From contig NZ_CP109027.1 in assembly GCF_036226885.1 (NCBI RefSeq), forward strand, positions 1,488,001 to 1,552,000: 64,000 nucleotides of DNA, in the 5' to 3' direction. The stretch is from Streptomyces sp. NBC_00663. GTDB lineage: Bacteria; Actinomycetota; Actinomycetes; Streptomycetales; Streptomycetaceae. Below are positions 7,931-17,518 of the stretch, in pieces; the stretch's first letter is position 1, and each line of letters starts with the position of its first letter. Under the pieces are notes generated by a model. That model saw only the letters and a program-made list of their open reading frames with translations, was not told the DNA's origin and did no database searches. Made by a program: the position numbers and the translations under genes.

Positions 7931-10441
7931 ATGGCCCAGACCCATGAGTGGATGTTCTACGAGGTCATGTGGCGCGGCTGGGCAGGACGGGACCGGGTCC
8001 CGTATCCCGTGCCCTGGTGGGCGCAGCAGGCCTTCCGCCGCTGGAGCGACGACTTCGACTCCGGCACGTACGACTCCAAGGAGGCTGCCTTCGCCTCCAA
8101 CGCCCTGTACCGCTACTGGCACATGGTCGGCGTCAAGGACCACCGCCAGGAGTCCCTGATCGGCCAGGCGGGCGAGATCGAGCCCGTCTACGACAAGTAC
8201 AGCCTCTGCTTCTTCCTCCACGACCCGGCGACGGGTGCGCTACGGCTGCCCCAACTCCCCGATGGAGGAAGGGTGGAGCAGCGGACGGAGGCTCCGCATC
8301 TGCCGGTGGTCCTGACGACGTTCCGTACACCGGACGACGTCGAGTTCGTGCAGCGCACGTTCGCGACGACGGTCGGCGCGAGTCAACGGGACCTGGTGGT
8401 CACGCGGGTGACCGTGGGCAGTCCCACCGGGCAGCCGCGCGAGGGGCTGTTGTGCGCGGCCGTACTGCCGGCCGGTCCGAGCGGATTCCAGCGGCACGAC
8501 CGCAACGGGCGCGAGATCACCGACCGGCGCCTGACGTTTCTGCGCCATCTGCCGGACGAGCAGCGGGTGGAGACCAACTCGAGCTGGGGCCCGGTCTTCG
8601 ACACCGCGCCGGAACAGTACGGCGTCTACGGCAACACGGACTTCTCCCTCGACCCGGACACCTACCTCACCCACAGCCCGTTCCACGACCTGGTCGTCGG
8701 CGGCAAGCTGAACGGTGCCCTGGAGGCGCAGGACCAGGTGGCGGGGATGTGCAGCGCGGTGTTCGCGTGGCCGTTCCGGGTGATGGAGAACGAGGTCTTC
8801 GAGATCGACGTACGGCTGCCGGTCGACCTGTTCAGCGGCGCGGCGGACCTCGCCGAACTCCGCGCCACCCCGACCGCCGAACTGGAGGCCGCCAACCGGG
8901 ACTTCTGGACGGCGAAGATCCTCGGGCAGGGGGTGCAGCCGGGTCTGCCGCGCCCGGTGGCCCATCTCACCGACCTGTTCCGCCAGGCCCGCACCCAGCT
9001 CCTCGTCCTGTCCGACCACGGTGAGATCCATCCCGGCCCCACGGTCTACGACTCCTTCTGGATCCGGGACTCCTCCGTCGAGGCGACCGCCTGCTCACTG
9101 GTCGGCGACTCGGCCCTGGCCGAACGGCAGTTGGGCACGCACTATCCGCTGAAGTTCAACCTCGGGACGGGCCGGATCGGGCCGTGCGCCGAGTACGGCT
9201 TCTACGGTGGCCCGCACGAGAAGGACGACCGCGAGTGGGACAGCAACGGCCAAGCCCTGTGGGCGATCGGCCGGTTCGATCGCACCAGTGGACAACAGTC
9301 GGCCTTCGGGGCGAAGTTGTATGTCCCGTACGTCCGTGACGCGGCCCGCTGGCTGCGCGACAACCGCGACCGGTACGGCCTGTTGCACAGCGGCTGGAGC
9401 GCCGAACACCTCGGCGAGCGGGACAAGCCGCACTACTGGGACGACTTCTGGGCGCTGGCCGGACTCCACGAGGCCGCGCGCCTCGCCGAACGGATCGGGG
9501 CCCAGGAGGTCGACGAACTCTGGTCCGCCTTCGACGACCTGAAGAGGGCCACCGGCGACTCGATCCGCTGGGTGCTGGGCGAGCAGCAGGCTCGCGGCGC
9601 CTGGGAGACGTACATCCCGACCGGACCGGGCGACGTCGGACGGCTCGACTCGACGATGATCGGGGCGGCCGCGTACTTCCACCCGCTGCGTCTGCACATG
9701 GGCAGCAAGCTGGGCGACGACATCGACCGGGCCGCGCGCTTCACCCTCGACACCATGTACGCGCACTTCGTCACCGGCGGCTTCCGGCACGAGGCCGCCT
9801 GGCAGGCGTACGGGCCCTATCTGACCCTCCAGTTGGCGCACGCCTATCTGCTCGCCGGGGACCCGGCGCGCATGGACGCGCTGCTCGGCTGGACGGTCGC
9901 GGCGGGGTTCCCGAGCGTGGCGGAGCGTGCGGTGGCGCTGGGGGCGTGGAACGAGCAGCACGCGTTCCCGGTCGCGTCCGACTTCCGCGAAACACCGTAC
10001 GGGCGCTGGTACATGGGGGACATGCCGCATGGCTGGGCGGCCGCCGAGTATCTGCTGCTGATCCGCGACATCCTCTTCTTCGAGGCCGACGAGGACCGCG
10101 ACCCGCATCTGTACATCGCTCCGGGGGTACGGCCGCACTGGGTGCCCGGGGGCGAGCGCAGCGAGACGGGGGTCCCCCCGGCCGAAGGCTGGGGGAGCGT
10201 CACCGTGGACGCCGCGCCCACGCTCTTCGGGGCGCCCTTCGGCTACCGGCTCGCGCACGACCCGGCGGAGCGGAGGGTGACCGTGGAGATCACGCAGGCG
10301 CCCGAGGGGGTGCGGTTCGTCTACCCGTGCCGGTTCGGCGAGGTGCGGTCGGCGGAGGCCGACGGGCACGAGCTCGGCTGGACGGGTCAGGACGTGCGGG
10401 TACCGGCGGGGACGGGGCGCTTCAGCGTGACGTACGCCTGA
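7931..10441 (+). CDS. six-hairpin glycosidase-like protein, 836 aa
   Basis: Large soluble protein without a signal peptide. The N-terminal 300 residues look beta-rich. The middle and C-terminal parts have the helical pattern and aromatic/acidic clusters (EWDSNGQALWAI, HYWDDFWALAG, Asp/Glu-rich turns) of (alpha/alpha)6 barrel glycoside hydrolases. The C-terminus returns to a beta-domain. I cannot assign a GH family or substrate. The ATG follows a G-rich stretch (agggggtg) 8-14 nt upstream. The 3' end overlaps the convergent whiB-like gene by 20 bp. Confidence 0.6.
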   Translation: MAQTHEWMFYEVMWRGWAGRDRVPYPVPWWAQQAFRRWSDDFDSGTYDSKEAAFASNALYRYWHMVGVKDHRQESLIGQAGEIEPVYDKYSLCFFLHDPATGALRLPQLPDGGRVEQRTEAPHLPVVLTTFRTPDDVEFVQRTFATTVGASQRDLVVTRVTVGSPTGQPREGLLCAAVLPAGPSGFQRHDRNGREITDRRLTFLRHLPDEQRVETNSSWGPVFDTAPEQYGVYGNTDFSLDPDTYLTHSPFHDLVVGGKLNGALEAQDQVAGMCSAVFAWPFRVMENEVFEIDVRLPVDLFSGAADLAELRATPTAELEAANRDFWTAKILGQGVQPGLPRPVAHLTDLFRQARTQLLVLSDHGEIHPGPTVYDSFWIRDSSVEATACSLVGDSALAERQLGTHYPLKFNLGTGRIGPCAEYGFYGGPHEKDDREWDSNGQALWAIGRFDRTSGQQSAFGAKLYVPYVRDAARWLRDNRDRYGLLHSGWSAEHLGERDKPHYWDDFWALAGLHEAARLAERIGAQEVDELWSAFDDLKRATGDSIRWVLGEQQARGAWETYIPTGPGDVGRLDSTMIGAAAYFHPLRLHMGSKLGDDIDRAARFTLDTMYAHFVTGGFRHEAAWQAYGPYLTLQLAHAYLLAGDPARMDALLGWTVAAGFPSVAERAVALGAWNEQHAFPVASDFRETPYGRWYMGDMPHGWAAAEYLLLIRDILFFEADEDRDPHLYIAPGVRPHWVPGGERSETGVPPAEGWGSVTVDAAPTLFGAPFGYRLAHDPAERRVTVEITQAPEGVRFVYPCRFGEVRSAEADGHELGWTGQDVRVPAGTGRFSVTYA

Positions 10442-10667
10442 TCTCCAGGCGTTCCTTCTCCGACAGACCGCCCCACACACCGAAGCGCTCGTCGTTGTCG
10501 AGGGCGAACTCCAGACAGGCGGAGCGGATCGGGCACAGACCACAGATCCGCTTCGCCTCCCGCACGGAGCTGCCCGGCTCGGGGAAGAAGAAGTCCCCGC
10601 CGGTCTGCGCGCAGAGCGCCTCTTCCTGCCAGTCCGGGCCGGGTGGCGTGATCGTTTCGATGAGCAT
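10422..10667 (-). CDS. WhiB-family iron-sulfur transcription regulator
   Basis: 81 aa with the four conserved cysteines (EALCAQ, then CGLC, then ACLEFAL) that bind a 4Fe-4S cluster, the GVWGG turn and a basic C-terminal tail for DNA contact. Wbl proteins act with the principal sigma factor in development and redox response. The ATG at 10667 gives the normal family length; the upstream in-frame extension lacks family features. Divergent from the VOC protein gene. Which Wbl paralogue this is cannot be decided by eye. Confidence 0.9.
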   Translation of the reverse strand: MLIETITPPGPDWQEEALCAQTGGDFFFPEPGSSVREAKRICGLCPIRSACLEFALDNDERFGVWGGLSEKERLEIRRTSR

Positions 10668-10864
10668 GTGCAGGATCGTGCCGGGCGGCGAAAAACGTTC
10701 GATCAACGCGGGATCAACGCCGCGCTCCGAGGCCTCCGGCCGCCCCGATACTGCTCCGCCGCGCGCCCTGACGCACGGCGGCGCGCGGCGTTGCGGGGCG
10801 ATTGTCAGTGGGCGGTGCGAGACTCGGCAGTGCAGTGAACGTGACCCCTCGGAGGAGGGCAAGG

Positions 10865-11656
10865 ATGCTCACCACCAGTTATGTCACCGGCGCACCGAAC
10901 TGGCTCGATCTCGGCACCCCCGACATCGAAGGCGCCTCCACCTTCTACAACGCACTCTTCGGCTGGCACTTCGAGCCCGGGCCGCCCGAATCCGGCGGCT
11001 ACGGCTTCTTCCGGCTGGACGGGAAGACCGTCGCGGGCGGCATGCAGAGCACCGCGGAGGACGGCCCGCCCTCCTGGACGGTGTACTTCCAGACCCCGGA
11101 CGCGGACGCCACCGCGAAGGCCGCCGAGCAGGCGCACGGCAAGGTGCTGATGCAGCCCCTGGACGTGATGGACCAGGGCCGTATGGCGATCCTCGCCGAC
11201 AAGGCCGGCGTCCCCTTCGGTATCTGGCAGCCCGGCCGCCTCAAGGGCCTCGACGTCACCCAGGAGCCCGGCTCCCTGTGCTGGATCGAGCTCTACACGG
11301 CGGACCAGCCGATGGCCGCATGGTTCTACCACGCCGTCCTCGGCCTGGAGACCTACGGCGTCGACTTCCCGGGCGGCACCTACACGACGATCAACCCGCC
11401 CGGCGAGTCCGAGAACGCCATGTTCGGCGGCATCATCCCCCTCGCCGACGCGCCCACGGAGGCGGAGGGCAGCCCCTACTGGCTGCCGTACTTCGAGGCC
11501 ACGGACGTGGACGCGGTGGTCGCCAAGGCGGAGGAAGGAGGCGGCCGGGTCAGGATGCCGGCCACCGACATCCCGGGCGTGGGCCGCGTCGCTCGGCTCG
11601 CCGACCCCTACGGGGCACGCTTCGCGGTGATCAGGAGTGCGTCCGGGGAGGGGTGA
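10865..11656 (+). CDS. VOC-family (glyoxalase/bleomycin-resistance-like) protein
   Basis: 263 aa composed of two vicinal-oxygen-chelate modules: PNWLDLGTPDIEGASTFYNAL starts the first half and CWIELYTADQPMAAWFYHAV the second. These beta-alpha-beta-beta-beta units usually form a metal or ligand pocket. Substrate unknown; similar Streptomyces proteins are annotated as hydroxylase-like or glyoxalase-like. The ATG at 10865 is preceded by GGAGGAGGGC at a good distance, which decides the start over an in-frame upstream GTG at 10802. Confidence 0.85.
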   Translation: MLTTSYVTGAPNWLDLGTPDIEGASTFYNALFGWHFEPGPPESGGYGFFRLDGKTVAGGMQSTAEDGPPSWTVYFQTPDADATAKAAEQAHGKVLMQPLDVMDQGRMAILADKAGVPFGIWQPGRLKGLDVTQEPGSLCWIELYTADQPMAAWFYHAVLGLETYGVDFPGGTYTTINPPGESENAMFGGIIPLADAPTEAEGSPYWLPYFEATDVDAVVAKAEEGGGRVRMPATDIPGVGRVARLADPYGARFAVIRSASGEG

Positions 11657-11670
11657 GGGGCCAAGGCCAC

Positions 11671-11695
11671 GGGGAGGCGAGGAGCGCCTCTCCCC
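11671..11695. terminator. bidirectional terminator hairpin
   Basis: GGGGAGGCG pairs with CGCCTCTCCCC across AGGAG with a small bulge. It sits between the stops of the convergent VOC and LacI genes. No T-tract, as is usual in Streptomyces. Confidence 0.5.
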
Positions 11696-11708
11696 CTCTC
11701 CGGGCCGG

Positions 11709-12722
11709 CTACGCGGACGCCCTGCGCACCAACGTCGTGGGCAGCACCACCCCGGAGGCCGCGTCCCCGCCGCCCTTCAGCAGCAGCCGGGCCATCAGTC
11801 GGCCCATCTCCTCGATGTCCTGGCGGATCGTCGTGAGAGGTGGGTCGGTCTGTTCGGCGATCGGCAGCATGTCGTCGAAGCCGATGACGGCGACGTCGTC
11901 GGGGACACGTCGGCCGTGCTCGCGCAGGACGCGCAGGGCACCGGACGCGGTGAGGTCGTTCGCGGCGAACACCGCGTCGATGTCCGGGCAGCGGTGAAGG
12001 AGTTCACGCATCGCCCGCTCCCCGCCGCCCGGCGTGAAGTCACCCTCCGCGACGAGCCGCGCGTCGACGTCCCCGATGACATCCCGGAAGCCCTCCAGCC
12101 GGTCCACCGCCGACGTCTGGTCGAGGGCGCCGGTGATGTGGGCGATACGGCTGCGGCCCAGGCCGACGAGATGCCGTACGGCGTCCCGGGCACCGCCCCG
12201 GTTGTCGCTGTCGACGTACACCACGTCGTCCCCCGTACCGTCGCTCCAGCCGGGCCGGCCGCCGAACACGGTCGGGATTCCGGCCCGCTGGATCAGGCCG
12301 GGCAGCGGGTCGTCGAGGTGGAGGGAGAAGACGAGCGCCCCGTCGACATGTCCCCCGGCGAGATAGCGGCCGACCCGCGCGTGATCGTCCCGCCCCTCGG
12401 TGAGCAGCAGCACGAGCTGGTTATCGTGAGCCGTCAACTCCTTGCTGATGCCCCTGAGTTGAAGGGCGAAGAAGGGGTCGGAGAAGACCCGGGTCTCCGG
12501 TTCGGCGACGACGACGGCGATGGCGTCATGGCGTCGCGTCACCAGGCTGCGGGCGGCCTGGTTGGGGACGTACCCCAACTCCTCCACGGCCTGCCGCACC
12601 CGCTCGACGAGCGGCTCCCTGACTCCGTCACCACCGTTCACCACCCGGGACACGGTGGCCCGCGAGACCCCGGCCCGCGCGGCCACGGCCTCCAGCGTGG
12701 GACGCGGCGCTGTCTCGGTCAC
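11709..12722 (-). CDS. LacI-family transcriptional regulator
   Basis: 337 aa. The N-terminal HTH TLEAVAARAGVSRATVSRVV and hinge QAARSLVTRR are typical LacI, followed by a periplasmic-binding-protein-like ligand domain with the family's DSDNRGGA and AANDLTASGAL segments. Ligand probably a sugar, unknown. GTG start with GAGGAGGG upstream. A perfect 12-bp palindrome lies 55 bp upstream, so autoregulation is likely. No sugar transporter is adjacent, so the main target is not obvious. Confidence 0.92.
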   Translation of the reverse strand: MTETAPRPTLEAVAARAGVSRATVSRVVNGGDGVREPLVERVRQAVEELGYVPNQAARSLVTRRHDAIAVVVAEPETRVFSDPFFALQLRGISKELTAHDNQLVLLLTEGRDDHARVGRYLAGGHVDGALVFSLHLDDPLPGLIQRAGIPTVFGGRPGWSDGTGDDVVYVDSDNRGGARDAVRHLVGLGRSRIAHITGALDQTSAVDRLEGFRDVIGDVDARLVAEGDFTPGGGERAMRELLHRCPDIDAVFAANDLTASGALRVLREHGRRVPDDVAVIGFDDMLPIAEQTDPPLTTIRQDIEEMGRLMARLLLKGGGDAASGVVLPTTLVRRASA

Positions 12723-12776
12723 TTAGGGCCCTCCTCGTGGTTGCGGCCCAGGATAGCCCTGGTCGGGGTGGGAGGT

Positions 12777-12788
12777 GAGAGCGCTCTC
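12777..12788. promoter_or_regulatory. LacI-type operator GAGAGCGCTCTC
   Basis: Perfect 12-bp palindrome centred on CG in the leader of the lacI-family gene. It resembles the GGGAGCGCTCCC-type operators of Streptomyces LacI regulators such as CebR. Likely autoregulatory site; inferred from position and symmetry. Confidence 0.65.
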
Positions 12789-12827
12789 GGGGGGGGACTC
12801 CTACGCCTTGTTCGACATCAGCCGACC

Positions 12828-13853
12828 TCACGCCAGCAGATCCACCGCGCGCCCCGTACCCCTCCGTCGAGCCTCCCCGTACGCCACCCACGCGACCGCC
12901 AGATCCTGCCAGGGCAGCCCCACGGGGGCGTACACGGTACGGTCATCCGTGCCGCGTCTGCCGGGATGCTCGCCCCGCAGCACCTCCCCGAGGGTGGCGT
13001 CGGCCGTCAGGCCGGTCCCCGCCAACGCCCCCATCGCCCCGGCGAGCTCACGGTCGTCCACGATCACCGACGCCGCCCCGAGCAGATCCGCACCCAGCTC
13101 CCGCTTACCCGGCTCGTCCGCGCCGAGGCTCGTGAAGTGCTGGCCGGGACGCGTGTCCGCGAGGCGCAGCAGTGGCTCGCGGGACCATGTCGCCAGCAGA
13201 ACGGTGTCGGCCGCCGCGGCCACCTCCGCCGCCGAGCCCACCACCCGTCCCCCATGTCGCGCCGCGAACTCGGCGGCCCGTTCACCGTCCGTGTCGTGGA
13301 CCACCAGGTCACCGTGAGACCGCGGAGATCGCTGGGATCGCAGAGACCGCTGGGATCGCAGAGACCGCTGGGATCGCTGGGATCGCTGGAATTCGGGAGA
13401 CCGCTCGGATCGCGGAGGCCGCAGTGCCGCCAGCCCCCGTACCGTCAACTCGGCCTGTGCGCCCGCCCCGATCACCCCCAGCACGCCACCCGTACCGGCC
13501 AGCGCATGGGTTCCCAGCGCCGCCGCCAACCCTGTCCGCCACGCCGTCACCGTCGCCGAGTCGATCAGCGCCAGCAACTCGCCGTCCCGGCCGCTGTGGA
13601 GACAGATCACGCCCCGCAACGCGGGCCGCGCGCCGGGGAACTTGGCGTTCACCTTCACCGTGTACGCCTCGATGGCCGGCAGCAGCCCGGGGATGAGGGC
13701 CGTGGCGGTTCCCGGGAACGGCAGGTCCGTCCGCACGCGTTGTCCGGCCACCGTGCCACCGTCCGCCGCACGGAATCCCTCGCGCAGCGCGTCGAGACAG
13801 GCCGCCGGGTCCAGTACGGCCTCAAGGTCACTGCGGGTGAGGAGAAGAGTCAC
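12828..13853 (-). CDS. ornithine cyclodeaminase / mu-crystallin family protein
   Basis: 341 aa. The N-terminus (LLLTRSDLEAVLDPAACLDAL), substrate part (VKVNAKFPGARPALRG) and Rossmann motif GVIGAGAQAELTVRGL mark the OCD/mu-crystallin family: NAD(P)-dependent deaminases, or imine/alanine dehydrogenases. After the first Rossmann strand there is an insert of about 35 residues of repeated RSQ/RSL triplets, encoded by a DNA minisatellite. GTG start; the G-rich RBS candidate is very close to it, so the start is slightly uncertain. Substrate cannot be told. Confidence 0.85.
   Translation of the reverse strand: MTLLLTRSDLEAVLDPAACLDALREGFRAADGGTVAGQRVRTDLPFPGTATALIPGLLPAIEAYTVKVNAKFPGARPALRGVICLHSGRDGELLALIDSATVTAWRTGLAAALGTHALAGTGGVLGVIGAGAQAELTVRGLAALRPPRSERSPEFQRSQRSQRSLRSQRSLRSQRSPRSHGDLVVHDTDGERAAEFAARHGGRVVGSAAEVAAAADTVLLATWSREPLLRLADTRPGQHFTSLGADEPGKRELGADLLGAASVIVDDRELAGAMGALAGTGLTADATLGEVLRGEHPGRRGTDDRTVYAPVGLPWQDLAVAWVAYGEARRRGTGRAVDLLA
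13322..13410. repeat. in-gene minisatellite, 9/18-bp units
   Basis: Tandem 9-bp units GCTGGGATC and GCAGAGACC alternate, giving two perfect 18-bp copies (13331-13366) followed by three 9-bp copies and degenerate flanks. The length is a multiple of 3, so copy-number change keeps the OCD-family gene in frame. It codes for Arg-Ser-Gln/Leu runs on the minus strand. Confidence 0.85.
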
Positions 13854-13879
13854 CCCTCCATGATCCGCCAGTCAGTCGA

Positions 13880-14929
<1,050 letters not shown>

Positions 14930-14948
14930 TTATCCACACTCAGGACAA

Positions 14949-14962
14949 AGTTGGCCCCAACT
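14949..14962. promoter_or_regulatory. dyad AGTTGG-CC-CCAACT in divergent promoter region
   Basis: Perfect 6-bp inverted repeat between the laccase and ThuA/sugar-dehydrogenase starts, about 80 bp upstream of the latter. Possible operator; the binding protein is unknown. Confidence 0.35.
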
Positions 14963-15037
14963 CGGTCATAGGTATTGGCGAGTTGCGCAAAGGGGTCTAG
15001 CTTCCTTGGCGCTGTCGCTGTGACCGAGGAGGTGCCC

Positions 15038-17518
15038 ATGCACTTACGAGGGTTGAGCACGAGAAGACGGGTCGGTGTGGCGGGCGTGACCGCCGGGGTC
15101 GTCGTGGCCGGGCTGATGTCCGGTCCCGTCGCCACCGCGCGCCCGGCGCCGGGACCGACACTGACAACGATGTCCGTGAAGTCGCCGCCGGGCGGCGCGA
15201 ATGTACGGGTGCTGCTCTTCTACGGGTCCGCCGCGGCCGGCGAGGAGTCGCCGGTCGTGAATGCCGGGATCGAGGCGATCGAGAAGATCGGGCTGTCCGG
15301 GCCGGCCGATCAGCGGTTCAAGACCGTGGCCACGAACGACGCCTCGGTGTTCACCGATGAGGCGAAGCTCGGTCGTTACAACGCCATCGTCTTCCTCACC
15401 GGGGGTGGCGACATCCTCGATCCCGAGGAGGAGGCGGGACTTGAGGCCTATATGGAGGCCGGCGGCGGGTTCGTCGGCATCCATGACGCCGCCCGCGCCG
15501 AGCCGTACTCGGACTGGTTCACGGGGCTCGTCGGCGCCCGTCCCGCCGCCGCCAGTCCCACCGCCGTGCAGCGGGCCGTCGTCGAGGTGGGCGACCGGCA
15601 GCATCCGGCGACCAAGGATCTGCCGGTGCAGTGGAAACGGCCGGATCAGTGGTTCAACTGGGCCAAGAACCCGTCGGGTTCCGTGCACACCGTGGCCCGG
15701 GTGCGCGAGTCGACGTATCAGCCGGGGGACGGGAAGAACGGCTGGGACCATCCGGTCAGCTGGTGCCGTGACTACGACGGCGGGCGCTCCTTCTACACCG
15801 GTATGGGCGGCACCGTGTCGTCGTACGACGAGGCCGACTTCCGTGCGCATCTGCGGGGCGCACTGATGTGGACCTCGCGGCTGGTGCGGGCCGACTGCAA
15901 GGCGACCATCACCGGCAACTACAAGGCCGAGCGGCTTACGCAGCCCAACCAGCCGGGGCAGAACGACCAGATCGGCGAACCGCACGGCCTGGTCACCGCG
16001 CCCGACGGGCGGGTGCTCTACATCGGGCGGGGCGGCGCCGACTCCTCCCAGCCCGTGGTCACCGACTGGAACAGCCCCGACATCGGCAAGGGCCGGGGCG
16101 AGATCCACGTCTACGACCCGAAGACCAAGAAGGTGACCCTCGCGGGCGCCCTCACCGTCTTCGGCAACAAGGGCGGCGGCGACGAACTGGTGAAGGTCGA
16201 GGAGGGCCTCCTCGGTATCGAGCTCGATCCGCGGTTCGAGGAGAACGGGTGGGTGTATCTGCACTACACGCCGCACTCCCAGATCAACCGTGAGACACAG
16301 ATGGCCGAGCGGCGCGTCTCCCGCTTCACGCTCGACCTCGCGACGAACAAGCTGGACCTGGGCAGTGAGAAGGTGCTGCTCAAGTGGCCGGTGCAGATCC
16401 ACAGTTGCTGCCACGCGGGCGGCGGGATGACCTGGGACTCCAAGGGCAACCTGTACATCGCGACCGGCGACAACAACTCCAGCCGCTTCAGCGACGGTTA
16501 CTCGGGCAACAACCCGGAGCCCAACTACAAGGGCGTCTCCTTCGCCGACGCGCGCCGCACCGCCGGCAACACCCACAACCTCAACGGCAAGATCCTGCGC
16601 ATCCACCCGGAGGCGGACGGGACCTACACCCTGCCCGCCGGGAACCTCTTCACCGGACAGGAGACCGACGAGGGCGGCGGCAAGACGCGCGGCGAGATCT
16701 ATGTGATGGGGGTCAGGAACCCGGCCCGCATCTTCGTCGACAAGAAGACCGACGTCCTCTACGCCGGCTGGGTCGGCCCGGACGCCTCGGCGCCGTCCAC
16801 CACCTGGGGTCCGGCGAAGTACGACACGTTCGCCGTCATCACCAAGGCGAGCAACCGGGGTTGGCCGTACTGCATGGGCAACAAGCAGCCCTACCGCGAC
16901 CGCAACCTCCCCGACCCGACGCAGCCGCTCGGCTGGTACGACTGCGACCACCCGAAGAACGAGTCCCCGAACAACGACGGCCTCGTCAATCTCCCGCCGG
17001 TCACCGGCAACAACATCTGGTACTCGCCCCAGGGCGGCGCCCCGGACTTCCCGCGCGACGCCAACGGCATCCCGTCGTACAAGCAGGAGGAGTCCACGTA
17101 TTTGCTGCCGTGGCTGAAGGGCGGCGGCCAGGCCGCGATGAACGGGCCGGTCTACCGCTACGACACCGGGAGCACGAGCGAGGTGAAGTGGCCTTCGTAC
17201 TGGGACGGCAAATGGTTCATCGGCGACTTCTACGACGCCGACCAGCCGCGCAACGCCGTCATCACCGACCCGAAGAACCATGGGGAGGGTGGACTGCCCG
17301 TGCACTCCGAGTCGTTGAAGAAGATCATCCCGATCGGCAACGACGGCATCAAGAACCTCATGGACTGGAAGTTCGGTCCGGACGGCTCGCTGTACGTGCT
17401 CGACTACGGCCGGGGTTTCTTCACCTCGGACGCCAAGTCGGCGCTGTGGCGGGTCACTTACACGGGCGGTGGTCCGACACCGGCCGCCGATCAGCTGGCC
17501 AGGGGGGCGGCGCAGTGA
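15038..17518 (+). CDS. secreted ThuA domain / PQQ-type sugar (sorbosone) dehydrogenase fusion
   Basis: 826 aa. An N-terminal signal (RRRVGVAGVTAGVVVAGLMSG) is followed by a ThuA-like trefoil domain (about 45-285, with VFLTGGGD and GGGFVGIHDAA). A glucose/sorbosone dehydrogenase-type beta-propeller follows (about 310-825, with GLVTAPDGRVLYIGRGG, GLLGIELDPRF, HNLNGKILRI). The start ATG at 15038 has GAGGAGGTG upstream. The third codon is TTA (15044-15046), so translation should depend on the bldA tRNA. The 3' end overlaps the cupredoxin-fusion gene by 4 nt (GTGA). Likely an extracellular carbohydrate-oxidising enzyme; exact substrate unknown. Confidence 0.85.
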   Translation: MHLRGLSTRRRVGVAGVTAGVVVAGLMSGPVATARPAPGPTLTTMSVKSPPGGANVRVLLFYGSAAAGEESPVVNAGIEAIEKIGLSGPADQRFKTVATNDASVFTDEAKLGRYNAIVFLTGGGDILDPEEEAGLEAYMEAGGGFVGIHDAARAEPYSDWFTGLVGARPAAASPTAVQRAVVEVGDRQHPATKDLPVQWKRPDQWFNWAKNPSGSVHTVARVRESTYQPGDGKNGWDHPVSWCRDYDGGRSFYTGMGGTVSSYDEADFRAHLRGALMWTSRLVRADCKATITGNYKAERLTQPNQPGQNDQIGEPHGLVTAPDGRVLYIGRGGADSSQPVVTDWNSPDIGKGRGEIHVYDPKTKKVTLAGALTVFGNKGGGDELVKVEEGLLGIELDPRFEENGWVYLHYTPHSQINRETQMAERRVSRFTLDLATNKLDLGSEKVLLKWPVQIHSCCHAGGGMTWDSKGNLYIATGDNNSSRFSDGYSGNNPEPNYKGVSFADARRTAGNTHNLNGKILRIHPEADGTYTLPAGNLFTGQETDEGGGKTRGEIYVMGVRNPARIFVDKKTDVLYAGWVGPDASAPSTTWGPAKYDTFAVITKASNRGWPYCMGNKQPYRDRNLPDPTQPLGWYDCDHPKNESPNNDGLVNLPPVTGNNIWYSPQGGAPDFPRDANGIPSYKQEESTYLLPWLKGGGQAAMNGPVYRYDTGSTSEVKWPSYWDGKWFIGDFYDADQPRNAVITDPKNHGEGGLPVHSESLKKIIPIGNDGIKNLMDWKFGPDGSLYVLDYGRGFFTSDAKSALWRVTYTGGGPTPAADQLARGAAQ

